From NCBI RefSeq assembly GCF_024138145.1, contig NZ_CP099997.1:1426001-1490000 (forward strand): a DNA stretch of 64,000 nt. The letters are read 5' to 3'. The DNA is from Natronosalvus halobius (lineage in GTDB: Archaea; Halobacteriota; Halobacteria; Halobacteriales; Natrialbaceae). Below the pieces are notes generated by a model. The model searched no databases. It was not told where the DNA came from and was given only the letters and a program-made list of their open reading frames with translations. Shown piece by piece: positions 8,288-17,554 of this stretch. How positions within the stretch are numbered: position 1 is the first letter of the stretch; every line of letters starts with the position of its first letter. Both the position numbers and the translations under genes were made by a program.

Positions 8288-9589
8288 ATGAAGGGTGCCG
8301 ACCGTGACCGCAAGGAGTCGGGGTTCAGAGTCAGAACCCGCGTCGACGACGCCCAGTCGACCCTCGAGACGGCGCTCGAGGCGCGAAACGTCCGGTGTGA
8401 CCAGGAGCGTGTGGCGCTCGAACGCGCCGACGGACGCGTCCTGGGCGAGTCGATCACTGCCGACGTCGACGTCCCCCACTACGAACGAGCGGCGATGGAC
8501 GGCTACGCCCTGCAAGCGGCGGACACGTTCGGTGCGAGCGAACGCTCGCCCGCGGTCTTGCGCCTCGAAGACCGGCCCGACCCCGAATCCGCGCTCCCCC
8601 CAGAAACGGCCCGTCGGGTCCACACCGGGAGCGCCATCCCCGACAACGCCGACGCGGTCGTCATGCTCGAGCACGCCGAATCCCTCGCGACGACGGGCGA
8701 ACTCGAGGTGCTCGACGCGGTCGCCGAGGGCGAGAACGTCGCTCCCGTCGGGGAAGACGTGGAGGCCGGACAGCGGCTGTACGAATCGGGCCACCGACTG
8801 CGGCCCTCGGACCTCGGTCTCCTTCGATCGGCAGGGAACGACCGACCGCTCGTCTCGAGCCGGCCGTCCGTCGGCGTCGTGCCGACCGGCGAGGAGGTGG
8901 TCCAGGACGATCCCGACCCCGGCGAGGTGATCGAGACCAACGGGCTGACGGTCTCGCGACTGGTCGAACGCTGGGGCGGACGCGCGACCCACCGCGAGGT
9001 CGTGACGGACGATGCCGAGGCGCTTCGCGTGGCGATTCAGCGCGATCTGACGAAGGACGTCGTCGTCACGACAGGCGGCTCCTCGGTCGGCCAGCGGGAT
9101 CTCCTGCCGGAAGTGATCGACGACCTCGGCGAGGTGCTGGTTCACGGCGTCGCGCTGAAACCCGGCCACCCGGTGTGTCTTGGAATCGTCGAGGAGACGC
9201 CGGTGCTCGCGTTGCCGGGGTACCCGGTGGCGTGTCTCATCAACGCGGTCCAGTTCCTGCGGCCGACGCTCGCGTGGGTCCAGGGGACCGAAGCGACCCC
9301 ACATCCGACAGTGACGGCGCGTCTCGGACGAAAGATCGCCTCCGAGCCAGGAACGCGAACGTTCGCCCGGGTGTCGCTCGAGGCGGATGAGGGAGTCGAG
9401 GAGGCAGACGAAGAAGGTGAGGACGGGAGCGAAGGTGGGAATCTGGTCGCAACTCCCACGCGAGCGAGCGGGTCGGGCGTGCTCTCGAGCGTCGCGCTCG
9501 CCGATGGCTGGGTCGTCGTCCCAGAGGATCGAGAGGGAATTCCAGCAGACGAGACGGTGGCGGTGGAGAACTGGGAGCCCTGGTTCTGA
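8288..9589 (+). CDS. moeA: Molybdopterin molybdotransferase MoeA (short form)
   Basis: A 433-residue MoeA, which inserts molybdate or tungstate into adenylated molybdopterin. Family blocks are visible: YERAAMDGYAL near residue 73, HTGSAIPDNADAVV near 115, GVVPTGEEV near 198, TTGGSSVGQRDLL near 260 and LPGYPVACL near 308. The Gly/Ser-rich loop is the pterin-binding segment. The C-terminal domain has an acidic insertion, and there is no periplasmic-binding-protein-like extension. The ATG at 8288 (MKGADRDRK) is preferred. A second moeA with an extra domain follows after 221 bases, the usual two-MoeA arrangement of haloarchaea. Confidence 0.93.
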   Translation: MKGADRDRKESGFRVRTRVDDAQSTLETALEARNVRCDQERVALERADGRVLGESITADVDVPHYERAAMDGYALQAADTFGASERSPAVLRLEDRPDPESALPPETARRVHTGSAIPDNADAVVMLEHAESLATTGELEVLDAVAEGENVAPVGEDVEAGQRLYESGHRLRPSDLGLLRSAGNDRPLVSSRPSVGVVPTGEEVVQDDPDPGEVIETNGLTVSRLVERWGGRATHREVVTDDAEALRVAIQRDLTKDVVVTTGGSSVGQRDLLPEVIDDLGEVLVHGVALKPGHPVCLGIVEETPVLALPGYPVACLINAVQFLRPTLAWVQGTEATPHPTVTARLGRKIASEPGTRTFARVSLEADEGVEEADEEGEDGSEGGNLVATPTRASGSGVLSSVALADGWVVVPEDREGIPADETVAVENWEPWF

Positions 9590-9810
9590 GAGGATGGCCG
9601 ACGATGGCCGGGACCGTTGCGGACAGGCGACACACCGCTATCGCGATCCGTCGTGTCGCACGACCGCCGCGCGGATCGCGTCTCGAGTCAGTTCACGCCG
9701 GGGTTGGCCGCCCATTCGTATATAAATCACCGCACAACGATCGGGGCGCAGTGAGCCGAGCGCGCGGGTGGACACTCGAGGTTTTTACCGCATCGCTTCC
9801 AAGAACACCC

Positions 9811-11685
9811 ATGGACCGCAAGGAATTTCGGGATCTCGCGACGCCCGAGGAGGCCCACGAGGCGATTCGGTCGCTGTCGCTCGAGGGTGGCATCGATCGC
9901 GTCCCCCTGTCGGAGGCGCGTGGCCGAGTGCTGGTGACGCGCGTCGACGCCGAACTGGACGTCCCCGGGTTCGATCGCTCGAGCCTGGACGGCTACGCCC
10001 TCCGCGCGAGCGACACGTTCGGCGCAGACGAGGCCGACCCGGCCCGCCTCGAGCTCGTGGGGGAGGTCCACGCCGGCCAGGAACCAGAAGTCGAGGGCGG
10101 GGACGGCAAAGCGGTCGAAATCTCGACCGGAGCGGTGATGCCGCCGGGAGCCGACGCGATGGTTCCCGTCGAGCGGACGGACGTCGAGGATGGGACGGTC
10201 CTGGTCCGCACGAGCGTCGCTCCAGGAGACAACGTCATGTTCGCCGGGGCCGACGTCGCCGCCGGCGAGCGCGCGCTGGGGCCGGGGACGCAGCTGACGC
10301 CGCGGGAGATCGGGCTACTCTCGGCGCTGGGCGTCGACGAGGTCCCCGTTCGTTCCCGTCCCCGCGTAGGAATCGTCTCGACCGGCGACGAACTCGTCCG
10401 CCCGGGCGGCGACCTCGAGAGTGCCCGCGGGCAGATCTACGACGTCAACAGCTACACGGTCGCGGCGGGCGTCGAGGAGGCAGGCGGCGAGGCGGTGCTC
10501 TACCCGCACGCGGGTGACGATCCGGCGGAGATGGAGCGCGTGCTTCGGGACGCGGCCGAAGAGTGCGATCTCGTGCTCTCGTCCGGATCGACGAGCGCGA
10601 GCGCGGTCGACGTGATCTACCGGGTAATCGAGGAACAAGGCGAGTTGCTGTTGCACGGCGTGAGTGTCAAACCCGGGAAGCCGATGCTGATCGGGCGCCT
10701 CGAGCGGTCGGATTCGGCGGGACAGTCCGCCTACGTCGGCCTCCCCGGCTACCCCGTCTCGGCGATGATGGTCTTCCGGACGTTCGTCGCGCCCGCCATC
10801 CGCGAGGCGGCCGGTGTTCCCGAACCCGAGACGGCGACGCTGACCGGCCGCCTGGCTCGAGAGGAGCGATCCGAGCAGGGTCGTCATCGCTTGCTTCCGG
10901 TCGGCGTCACGACTGACGGGGACGGCGAGTACCTGGTCTACCCCGTCGACAAGGGGAGCGGGGCGACGACCAGCCTCGTCGAGGCCGACGGCGTCGTCGA
11001 GATCGACGCCGACACGGACTACCTCGAGGTCGGCGCAACACTCGAGGTCCGGCTATTCTCGCCCGATCGCCGGCTCCCGACGCTGTTCGGCGTCGGCGAG
11101 GACGATCCGACCCTCAACCGGGTGCTCGATCGCCTCGAGCGACCCCGGTACCTCCCGATCGGGTCGCGCCCCGCACTGCGGCGGCTTCGGACGGGAACGC
11201 CTGACGTGGCCGTGGTCGCCGGGCCGATCGAGCCGGATCGCGAACCCGAGGGCACCGAACTCGGCTCCTGGAAGCGGGAGTGGGGGCTGATCGTGCCAGC
11301 GGGGAATCCGGTGGAGGTCGAAGGGCTCGAGTCGCTCGTCGACCGCGACCTGCGGTTCGTCAACCGGACGACCGATTCGGGATTGCGGACGAGCCTGGGC
11401 GTCGCCCTCACGGAACTCGCGGACGAACGCGACCGGGACCGCCACGACCTCACCGCGGCAATCGACGGCTTCGACATGGGGCTGCGTGCCCACGAGAGCC
11501 CTGCTCGGCGGGTCATCGCCGGGGAAGCGGACGTCGCGCTCGGACTCCAGGAGACGGCTGAACGATTGAGCCTCGGATTCGTTTCCTGCGGCGAGCAACC
11601 CGTCCAGGTCTGGACGGCGGCCGACCGCGTCGACAAACCGGGCGTTCGGGAACTCGAGTCGGCTCTTCGTGAGAAACTCGAATAA
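9811..11685 (+). CDS. moeA: MoeA fused to a PBP-like substrate-binding domain
   Basis: A 624-residue two-part protein. Residues ~1-400 form a complete MoeA (DRSSLDGYAL, STGAVMPPGADAMVPVE, GIVSTGDELV, SSGSTSASAVDVIY, LPGYPVSAMM). From about residue 420 there is a periplasmic-binding-protein-like domain of the PF12727/LysR-effector type, ending in LGFVSCGEQPVQVW. In other prokaryotes that domain is thought to bind molybdate, tungstate or a cofactor precursor. The catalytic loop here is SGSTSAS rather than GGSSVG, so the two MoeAs may differ in metal. The start ATG at 9811 has a TATATAAATC-like element about 90 bases upstream. Confidence 0.93.
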   Translation: MDRKEFRDLATPEEAHEAIRSLSLEGGIDRVPLSEARGRVLVTRVDAELDVPGFDRSSLDGYALRASDTFGADEADPARLELVGEVHAGQEPEVEGGDGKAVEISTGAVMPPGADAMVPVERTDVEDGTVLVRTSVAPGDNVMFAGADVAAGERALGPGTQLTPREIGLLSALGVDEVPVRSRPRVGIVSTGDELVRPGGDLESARGQIYDVNSYTVAAGVEEAGGEAVLYPHAGDDPAEMERVLRDAAEECDLVLSSGSTSASAVDVIYRVIEEQGELLLHGVSVKPGKPMLIGRLERSDSAGQSAYVGLPGYPVSAMMVFRTFVAPAIREAAGVPEPETATLTGRLAREERSEQGRHRLLPVGVTTDGDGEYLVYPVDKGSGATTSLVEADGVVEIDADTDYLEVGATLEVRLFSPDRRLPTLFGVGEDDPTLNRVLDRLERPRYLPIGSRPALRRLRTGTPDVAVVAGPIEPDREPEGTELGSWKREWGLIVPAGNPVEVEGLESLVDRDLRFVNRTTDSGLRTSLGVALTELADERDRDRHDLTAAIDGFDMGLRAHESPARRVIAGEADVALGLQETAERLSLGFVSCGEQPVQVWTAADRVDKPGVRELESALREKLE

Positions 11686-11765
11686 CGCACGGAGACAGTC
11701 TCAGGGCCCCGGTAGTCAGGATCTTCGAAGTAGCAGTTTTACGCCCGAGCGGTGTAGGGTGCGTG

Positions 11766-12413
11766 ATGTCGACGATTGCCGAGTTTCGGATTCCGGCCTC
11801 GGATACGGCCATGGAAACGACGTTCGAGCGAGCGCCACAGGCCAGGCTCGAGCTCGAGTCCTCGGTGTCGAAGACGCTCCCGTCGATCTGGGTCTCGGGG
11901 ACGACCTGCGAGGCGATCGAGAACGCCTTTGCGGCCGACGACACGATCGAGCGATTCGAACTGGTCGCGAGCGCCGAAGATCGGCTCCTCTACGACGTCG
12001 ACTCCGAGCGCGGGCAGTACCTCTACGACGAGTTGCTCTCTTCTGGCGGCTCGTTGCTCGAGGCGAGCGGCGTCGATTCCTGGTGGCAGTTCAAGATGCG
12101 GTTTCGGACGCGCGAACACCTCGTCGACACCCACGAGACGCTCGAGAGCCAGGGCATCGTAGTCGATTTGATCCGCGTCACCGACGTCACGACGGTGTCG
12201 ACGGGGAATACGCGGCTCACGCCGGAGCAACACGAGGCGTTGACGGCCGCGTTCGAGAAGGGGTACTTCAAGATTCCGCGCCAGATTTCGATGGAGGAAC
12301 TCGCGAGCGACCTCGGCATCTCCCACCAGGCGCTCTCGGAACGACTGCGGCGCGCGTACGGGACGCTGGTCGACGCGGAGGTACAGCCAGTGAACGAGCA
12401 AACGACCGACTAG
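11766..12413 (+). CDS. Bat-type HTH-10 transcriptional regulator
   Basis: A 215-residue regulator with a C-terminal bacterio-opsin-activator HTH (HTH-10, about residues 150-205). It begins with LTPEQHEALTAAFEKGYF and includes ISMEELASDLGISHQALSERLRRA as the recognition region. The N-terminal ~130 residues form the small-molecule or partner domain common to this family, with no PAS or GAF signature. A GTG directly precedes the ATG at 11766 in the same frame; I chose the ATG. Its stop overlaps that of the convergent HAD gene at a CTAG. Targets are unknown. Confidence 0.85.
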   Translation: MSTIAEFRIPASDTAMETTFERAPQARLELESSVSKTLPSIWVSGTTCEAIENAFAADDTIERFELVASAEDRLLYDVDSERGQYLYDELLSSGGSLLEASGVDSWWQFKMRFRTREHLVDTHETLESQGIVVDLIRVTDVTTVSTGNTRLTPEQHEALTAAFEKGYFKIPRQISMEELASDLGISHQALSERLRRAYGTLVDAEVQPVNEQTTD

Positions 12414-13039
12414 AACAGTTCTTCGAACGAGTGGACGCGGTAGTCGCCGAGCACGCAGCGTCCGCGCCTGTCGTGGCCCACTCGTTCGACGTGGATCGCG
12501 TCGAGACCCGCGTTCCAGGCGGCGCCGACGTCGCCAGCGCCGTCGCCGGCGAGGACGCCCCGGTGTCCGTTCTCCGCGACGCCCAGATTCGTCATCACCC
12601 GCTCGACGGGGGTTGGGTCGGGCTTCCAGCCCGTCTCCGGGGTACAGCACAGCACGTCGTCGAACCAGTCGCGAATCCCGACGTGGTCGAGGACGGGGTC
12701 GGCTAAAAACTGCTGGCAGTGGGTGACGAGGCCGACCGGCGTCTCCAGGTCGCCGACGAACGCGGCGTCCTCGTGGAGGTACGTCTGCTCGGCGCGGACG
12801 AGCGGATCCTCCTCGGCGTGGAAGGCGTCCCAGAACGCCGACGGCTCGATACCCCAGGCCCTGAGCTGGGCGTCCCGAGAGCCGGTGAGGCCGTTCCAGA
12901 GGATGTCGGCCTCCCGGTCGGTGAACTCCCGACCGAGTCGATCGCCGACGCGGTCGAACACATTGCGAGTGTAGGACCACTCGACGTCGACCAGGGTTCC
13001 GTCGAGATCGAGGAGCCAGAAGTCGTACTCCGAGACCAT
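12410..13039 (-). CDS. HAD-superfamily phosphatase
   Basis: A 209-residue hydrolase with motif I LLDLDGTLVD at residues 8-17, motif II in LVTHCQ near 106, a lysine in GWKPDPTPVE near 137 and motif IV in LAGDGAGDVGAAWNAG near 163. The cap is the helical C1 type found in phosphoglycolate phosphatase and beta-phosphoglucomutase relatives. The real substrate cannot be named. It converges with the upstream HTH regulator, sharing a CTAG at the stop codons. Confidence 0.85.
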   Translation of the reverse strand: MVSEYDFWLLDLDGTLVDVEWSYTRNVFDRVGDRLGREFTDREADILWNGLTGSRDAQLRAWGIEPSAFWDAFHAEEDPLVRAEQTYLHEDAAFVGDLETPVGLVTHCQQFLADPVLDHVGIRDWFDDVLCCTPETGWKPDPTPVERVMTNLGVAENGHRGVLAGDGAGDVGAAWNAGLDAIHVERVGHDRRGRCVLGDYRVHSFEELF

Positions 13040-13116
13040 GTGGAGCTATCAGTAAACGCTCTACTTATAAGTGTGTGTCGCCGCGGGCGCCGCCGCCATC
13101 GGTTTCTTCGGTTTCC

Positions 13117-13207
13117 CACGTTACACGTTACACGTCACACGTCGCACGTCGCACGTTACACGTCACACGTCGCACGTCACACGTCGCACGTCACACGTCA
13201 CACGTCG
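13117..13207. repeat. Heptamer tandem array, 13 units
   Basis: Thirteen consecutive 7-base units of the form CACGTYR (CACGTTA, CACGTCA, CACGTCG) run without interruption from 13117 to 13207. The array lies between the HAD gene start and the 3' end of a small zinc-finger gene. Confidence 0.95.
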
Positions 13208-13228
13208 ATCGCCCAGGGAGCCCGAAAC

Positions 13229-13438
13229 TCACCGCCGCGGTGCCTCGATCCTGACCTCCCTCGTCTCGACGCCAGCACAGGAGGGACAGACGAACCGGTA
13301 GTGGACGGACCGTCCGGACGTCGTCACGTGCCATCCCGCGTCGTCGCCGTCGTAGCCGCACTCCCGGCACCGGGCGCAGGTTCGGTCGAGTCGCTGGCGC
13401 AGCCGTTCGAACGGCGATCGGCTTCTCTGAATAGACAT
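13229..13438 (-). CDS. Small zinc-ribbon protein, HVO_0649-like
   Basis: A 69-residue protein with two knuckles, CARCREC near residues 21-27 and CPSC near residues 50-53. Together they can form a zinc ribbon. It resembles a haloarchaeal micro-protein family that I recall as HVO_0649. The basic N-terminus and ribbon suggest nucleic-acid or protein contact, which is inference. A TATA-like element 24-29 bases upstream supports this start. It is divergent from the Bat/LOV regulator. Confidence 0.75.
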   Translation of the reverse strand: MSIQRSRSPFERLRQRLDRTCARCRECGYDGDDAGWHVTTSGRSVHYRFVCPSCAGVETREVRIEAPRR

Positions 13439-13461
13439 GTGTTAACATACAACTCGACGTC

Positions 13462-13467
13462 GTATAA
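13462..13467 (-). promoter_or_regulatory. TATA box of the zinc-ribbon gene
   Basis: On the minus strand this reads TTATAC, 24-29 bases before the start at 13438. A TGTTAAC word lies at 13440-13446, next to the start, and recurs at 13495-13501 near the divergent promoter. Confidence 0.5.
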
Positions 13468-13521
13468 TTGTCCGCATCAGTCACGAACGAAGAATGTTAA
13501 CCACCGCGATAGGGACTGGCG

Positions 13522-13529
13522 TTTTATGA
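13522..13529 (+). promoter_or_regulatory. TATA-like box of the Bat/LOV regulator gene
   Basis: TTTTATGA located 17-24 bases before the ATG at 13546, consistent with a leaderless transcript. Confidence 0.4.
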
Positions 13530-13545
13530 CCGGTCCGAAACTAGA

Positions 13546-15114
13546 ATGGACATGGACGACACCGACGGGCGGCACGGGGCAAACGACGTCGATCGAGCCG
13601 TGAAGGCGAGGGCGATCGACGAGGCACCGATCGGTGTCTCGCTCTCCGATCCGTCACGCGAGGACAATCCGCTGGTGTACATCAATCCGGCCTTCGAACG
13701 ATTCACCGGCTACGACGGCGAAGCGGTTCTCGGACGAAACTGTCGATTCCTCCAGGGGCCGGACTCGAGCCCCGAAGCAGTCGCGGAAATGCGGGCCGCT
13801 ATCGAGGAAGAACGGCCAACCACGGTCGAACTCCGGAATTACCGGGACGACGGCACCGAGTTCTGGAACGAGGTGACGATCGCCCCCGTCCGCGACGAGA
13901 CGGGAACCGTCACCCACTACGTCGGCTTCCAGAACGACGTCACGGCCAGAAAGGTAGCCGAGTTGGCCCTCGAAGAACGAACCGAGGAACTGGAGTACAT
14001 CCTCGAGCGCGTCGAAGGACTGATCCAGGACGTGACCAGCGTCGTCGCCGGATCGACCTCCAGGAGCGATCTCGAGACTGCAGTGTGTAACCGAATCGCT
14101 GAGGAAGCCGCCTACGAGGGTGCCTGGATCGGCGAACGCAACCCCGCCACAGACACGCTCGAGGTGCGAGCGAGCGTCGGCGTCGATCCCGGCGATGTGC
14201 CGATTGACGCCGATCACCCCGCGACGACTAGCCTCGCTTCGGGGTCCGTCGTCGTCGACACGGTCGAGGGGTGGACCCACGCTTCGTTCCCGCTCTCCTA
14301 CAACGGCGTCGAGTACGGGACGTTGACGGTCTGCAGCGACCCCTCGCGCGGCGTCGACGACCGCGAGACGATCATCCTCTCGGCGCTCGCGCGGGCGGTC
14401 GCCAGCGGAATCAACGCTCGCGAGACCAGTCGTATGCTCGCGACGGACGCCGTCGTCGCCGTCGAACTCGAGATGACCGACCACGACCTCCCACCAGTCG
14501 CGATCAGTGCCGAGACGGGCGGCCGCCTCGAGTACCGTCGGTCGGTTCACCGGGCGGGCGACGACACGGCATCGCTGTTTACGGTCACGAACGCTGTCAC
14601 CGAAGAACTGGCGGCGGCCACCGACGATCTCGAGGGGATCGACCTCGAGGTGCTCGTCGAGCGGGCGGACCGCACGTTGATCGAACTCAACGCCGAGGCG
14701 GATCTCGTGGGTTGGCTCTCCGAACGCGGCATTCTCGTCCAGTCGATCATCGCTGAAGGTAGCCACGCCCGCGTGACCCTCGAGATCCCGCACTCGACGA
14801 ACGTTCGCGGCGTCGTCGAGTCGGTTCAGGCACGGTACGACGGAACGGACGTCATTTCTTTTCGCCAGCACGAACGCGGGGGCGAGACTCGCGAGGAGTT
14901 TGCCGCCAGACTCGAGGATGCGCTCACCGACCGCCAGTTCGCCTCCCTGCAACGGGCGTACCTCGGCGGATACTTCGAGTGGCCCCGTCCGACCACTGGC
15001 GAAGAACTCGCCAGTTCGATGAACGTCTCCCGGCCGACGTTTCACGAACACCTCAGAAACGCCGAAGCGAAACTCTGTCGAGCGTTCTTCGGTGACGAGT
15101 TGGCCGAAGAATGA
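13546..15114 (+). CDS. Bat-like regulator with LOV, GAF and HTH-10 domains
   Basis: A 522-residue multi-domain regulator. Residues ~20-130 form a PAS domain with GRNCRFLQGP, the flavin-binding signature of LOV photoreceptors; C66 is the position that forms the photo-adduct. A coiled linker (~135-165) leads to a GAF domain (~170-290), then the Bat middle domain (~295-455). The C-terminus is an HTH-10 (~465-515) with LTDRQFASLQRAYLGGYFEW and a recognition helix around NVSRPTFHEH. Bat in Halobacterium activates bacterio-opsin and carotenoid genes. Whether this protein senses blue light and which genes it controls are inferred. No opsin or crt gene is in the window. Confidence 0.9.
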   Translation: MDMDDTDGRHGANDVDRAVKARAIDEAPIGVSLSDPSREDNPLVYINPAFERFTGYDGEAVLGRNCRFLQGPDSSPEAVAEMRAAIEEERPTTVELRNYRDDGTEFWNEVTIAPVRDETGTVTHYVGFQNDVTARKVAELALEERTEELEYILERVEGLIQDVTSVVAGSTSRSDLETAVCNRIAEEAAYEGAWIGERNPATDTLEVRASVGVDPGDVPIDADHPATTSLASGSVVVDTVEGWTHASFPLSYNGVEYGTLTVCSDPSRGVDDRETIILSALARAVASGINARETSRMLATDAVVAVELEMTDHDLPPVAISAETGGRLEYRRSVHRAGDDTASLFTVTNAVTEELAAATDDLEGIDLEVLVERADRTLIELNAEADLVGWLSERGILVQSIIAEGSHARVTLEIPHSTNVRGVVESVQARYDGTDVISFRQHERGGETREEFAARLEDALTDRQFASLQRAYLGGYFEWPRPTTGEELASSMNVSRPTFHEHLRNAEAKLCRAFFGDELAEE

Positions 15115-15185
15115 TCGGCTTATACTCGCGGTCCATCGCGTAGTCGCTCCTTAGCATCGACGACCGTCCTGGACAGTCACCAGCG

Positions 15186-15193
15186 TTTATATA
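15186..15193 (+). promoter_or_regulatory. TATA box of the DUF1328 gene
   Basis: TTTATATA, 25-32 bases before the ATG at 15218; typical leaderless spacing. Confidence 0.65.
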
Positions 15194-15217
15194 CCAGTTT
15201 GTGGTGGCTGCTCACAC

Positions 15218-15400
15218 ATGCTCGAGATTCCACTCCAGATCGGTGGCGGCGGATTCCTGTACTGGGCGATCATCTTCTTCGTCCTGGCGATTATCGCCGC
15301 GGCGGTCGGTTCCCGCGGCGTCGCCGGGGTGAGTATGGAGATCGCACGGATATTCGTGTTGATCTTCATCATCCTCGCTGTCGTCGCTCTGTTACTGTAG
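15218..15400 (+). CDS. Small membrane protein, DUF1328 family
   Basis: A 60-residue protein that is almost entirely two membrane helices (about residues 13-30 and 42-60), joined by a short loop containing GSRGVAGVS. This matches the DUF1328/YtjA family of small stress-associated membrane proteins found in bacteria and haloarchaea. The function is unknown. It has its own promoter and no operon partner. Confidence 0.85.
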   Translation: MLEIPLQIGGGGFLYWAIIFFVLAIIAAAVGSRGVAGVSMEIARIFVLIFIILAVVALLL

Positions 15401-15436
15401 TGATCCTCGAGTGTCGGTACTCAGAAATCGAGACTC

Positions 15437-15499
15437 GAGATCGGGGACAGGAGGATGGAGACCAGATACCGGATACCGGAGACCGGAGACCGGAGACCG
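15437..15499. repeat. Heptamer tandem array, 9 units
   Basis: Nine 7-base units in phase. The last five are GATACCG, GATACCG, GAGACCG, GAGACCG, GAGACCG (15465-15499). The four before them are degenerate (GAGATCG, GGGACAG, GAGGATG, GAGACCA). It lies between the DUF1328 gene and the aldehyde oxidoreductase gene. Confidence 0.85.
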
Positions 15500-15634
15500 G
15501 AGAAGCAACGACAGAGTGCGGACTCGCCACCGGGACGAGTCTGTCGACGTTCTACGCGATGTAAGCGGATTCGGTTACGTGCCTGTGGGAACGCCTAACA
15601 GGCTTCGAGACGAATATAACGGACAGAGTTTACC

Positions 15635-17554
15635 ATGACAGAACTTGGCGGTTTTCAAGACAGGGTTGCTCGCATCGATCTCTCCTCAGGCTCGGTCGAC
15701 TACGAGCCGATCGACGACGAGGACGCCAGGAAGTACATTGGGGCCCGCGGCCTCGGCGTGAAGTACGTCTTCGAAAACGGACCGGACGTCGACCCGGAGG
15801 GACCCGAGAACCTGCTCGCGTTCATGAACGGTCCGCTCACTGGCTCGCAGGTTCCGATGTCCGGACGAATCGCGGTCTGTACCAAATCGCCGCTGACCGG
15901 AACCGTCACCGACAGCCACCACGGCGGCTGGTCCGGCGCGCGGCTGAAATGGGCCGGCTTCGATGGCCTGCTGTTCGAGGGGAAGGCCGACGACCCCGTC
16001 TACGCCGTCGTCGAGGACGGTGAGGTCGAACTCCGTGACGCCTCTCACCTCTGGGGAAGCGGCGTCCACGCGACTCGCGACCAGCTCGAGGAGGAGGTAG
16101 AGGGTGCTTACGGGAAGAACCTCTCGCTGATGGCCATCGGTCCTGGCGGCGAGAACGGCGTGAAGTACGCCTGCATCATGAACGAGGACGACCGGGCCTC
16201 CGGCCGTGGCGGCACCGGCTGCGTGATGGGGTCGAAGAACCTCAAGGCGGTCGTCGTCAAATCGACGACGAAAATGCCCAAGCCCGCGGATCAGGAGACG
16301 TTCAGGGAGGGCCACCAGCAGGCGATGAAGGCGATCCAGGAGTCGGACGTCACCGCGCCCAACGAGGGCGGCCTCTCGATGTATGGGACGAACGTCCTGA
16401 TGAACATCGGCGAGGAGATGGACGGCCTCCCGACGAAGAACGCCCAGTACACATCGACCGAGAGCATGCGCGAGGCCGAAGGCGTCGACATCGACGCCGA
16501 GCGCGTCTCCGGGGAGAACGTCCGCGAGAACATCCTCGTCGACGAACCGACCTGTCACTCCTGTCCGGTCGCCTGCAAGAAGGAAGTCGAGGTGCAGACG
16601 ATGCACAAGGGCGAGGAGATGAACGTCAGGACGGAGTCATACGAGTACGAGTCGGCCTACGCACTCGGCCCGAACTCGGGACACACCGACCGCGACGCCG
16701 TCGCCCTCATGATCGAGCGCTGTAACGACGTAGGCGTCGACACCATCGAGACGGGCAACATGATGGCGATGGCTATGGAGATGACCGAGCAGGACAAACT
16801 CGAGGAGGGCGACCTCGAGTGGGGCGACTACGAGACGATGATCGACATGATCGACCGAATCGGTCGGCGCGAGGACGACCTCGCCGACCTGCTCGCGGAG
16901 GGGCCACGCCGAGTCGCCGACCGCAAGGACGCTCAGGACAACTCACTAGCGGTCAAAGGCCAGACCATCGCCGCTTACGATCCACGCTGCATGAAGGGGA
17001 TGGGCATCGGCTACGCCACCTCCAACCGCGGCGCGTGTCACCTGCGCGGGTACACGCCTGCCGCCGAAATTCTCGGCATTCCCGAGAAGGTCGATCCGTA
17101 CGAGTGGGAGGGCAAAGGCGAACTGACCGCCGCCTTCCAGGACCTCCACGCCATCTCCGACAGCTTCGACATCTGCAAGTTCAATGCATTCGCAGAGGGC
17201 ATCGAGGAGTACGTCTCCCAGTACAACGGCATGACCGGCCTCGACGTGAGTGAGGACGAACTCCTGGAGGCTGGCGAGCGCATCTACAACTTAGAGCGCT
17301 ACTACAACAACCTCGCCGGCTTCGACGGTGCGGACGACTCCCTGCCGGCGCGCTTCCTGGAGGACGGCATCCGCGGCCAGGGCGCCAGCGAGGGCGAGTA
17401 CTGCGAACTCGAGGAGATGAAGGACGAGTACTACGAACACCGCGGCTGGGTCGACGGCGTCGTTCCCGACGAGAAACTCGACGAACTCGGCATCGACATG
17501 GGTCCCGGTACCGGCGTTTCGGCGGGCGATTCGCCGGCTCCGGCCGACGACTGA
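15635..17554 (+). CDS. aor: Tungsten aldehyde:ferredoxin oxidoreductase
   Basis: A 639-residue AOR-family enzyme that oxidises aldehydes to acids with ferredoxin. It uses a tungsten bis-pterin cofactor and one Fe4S4 cluster. The cluster ligands are CHSCPVAC near residues 307-314 and a distal cysteine in FDICKFN near 512. The pterin-binding stretch AYDPRCMKGMGIGYATSN occurs near 447-464. The N-terminal domain carries GARGLGVKYVF and GPGGENG. The length is normal for the family. It probably depends on the MoeA proteins and UbaA of this window for cofactor maturation. The physiological aldehyde is not evident. It is monocistronic here, with the formaldehyde-dehydrogenase-like ADH following after 257 bases. 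Confidence 0.93.
   Translation: MTELGGFQDRVARIDLSSGSVDYEPIDDEDARKYIGARGLGVKYVFENGPDVDPEGPENLLAFMNGPLTGSQVPMSGRIAVCTKSPLTGTVTDSHHGGWSGARLKWAGFDGLLFEGKADDPVYAVVEDGEVELRDASHLWGSGVHATRDQLEEEVEGAYGKNLSLMAIGPGGENGVKYACIMNEDDRASGRGGTGCVMGSKNLKAVVVKSTTKMPKPADQETFREGHQQAMKAIQESDVTAPNEGGLSMYGTNVLMNIGEEMDGLPTKNAQYTSTESMREAEGVDIDAERVSGENVRENILVDEPTCHSCPVACKKEVEVQTMHKGEEMNVRTESYEYESAYALGPNSGHTDRDAVALMIERCNDVGVDTIETGNMMAMAMEMTEQDKLEEGDLEWGDYETMIDMIDRIGRREDDLADLLAEGPRRVADRKDAQDNSLAVKGQTIAAYDPRCMKGMGIGYATSNRGACHLRGYTPAAEILGIPEKVDPYEWEGKGELTAAFQDLHAISDSFDICKFNAFAEGIEEYVSQYNGMTGLDVSEDELLEAGERIYNLERYYNNLAGFDGADDSLPARFLEDGIRGQGASEGEYCELEEMKDEYYEHRGWVDGVVPDEKLDELGIDMGPGTGVSAGDSPAPADD

Noticed and set aside
13117-13207. 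CRISPR-like array
   Set aside because: The units are 7 bases and directly adjacent, with no spacers. The same holds for the other tandem arrays, and no cas genes are present.
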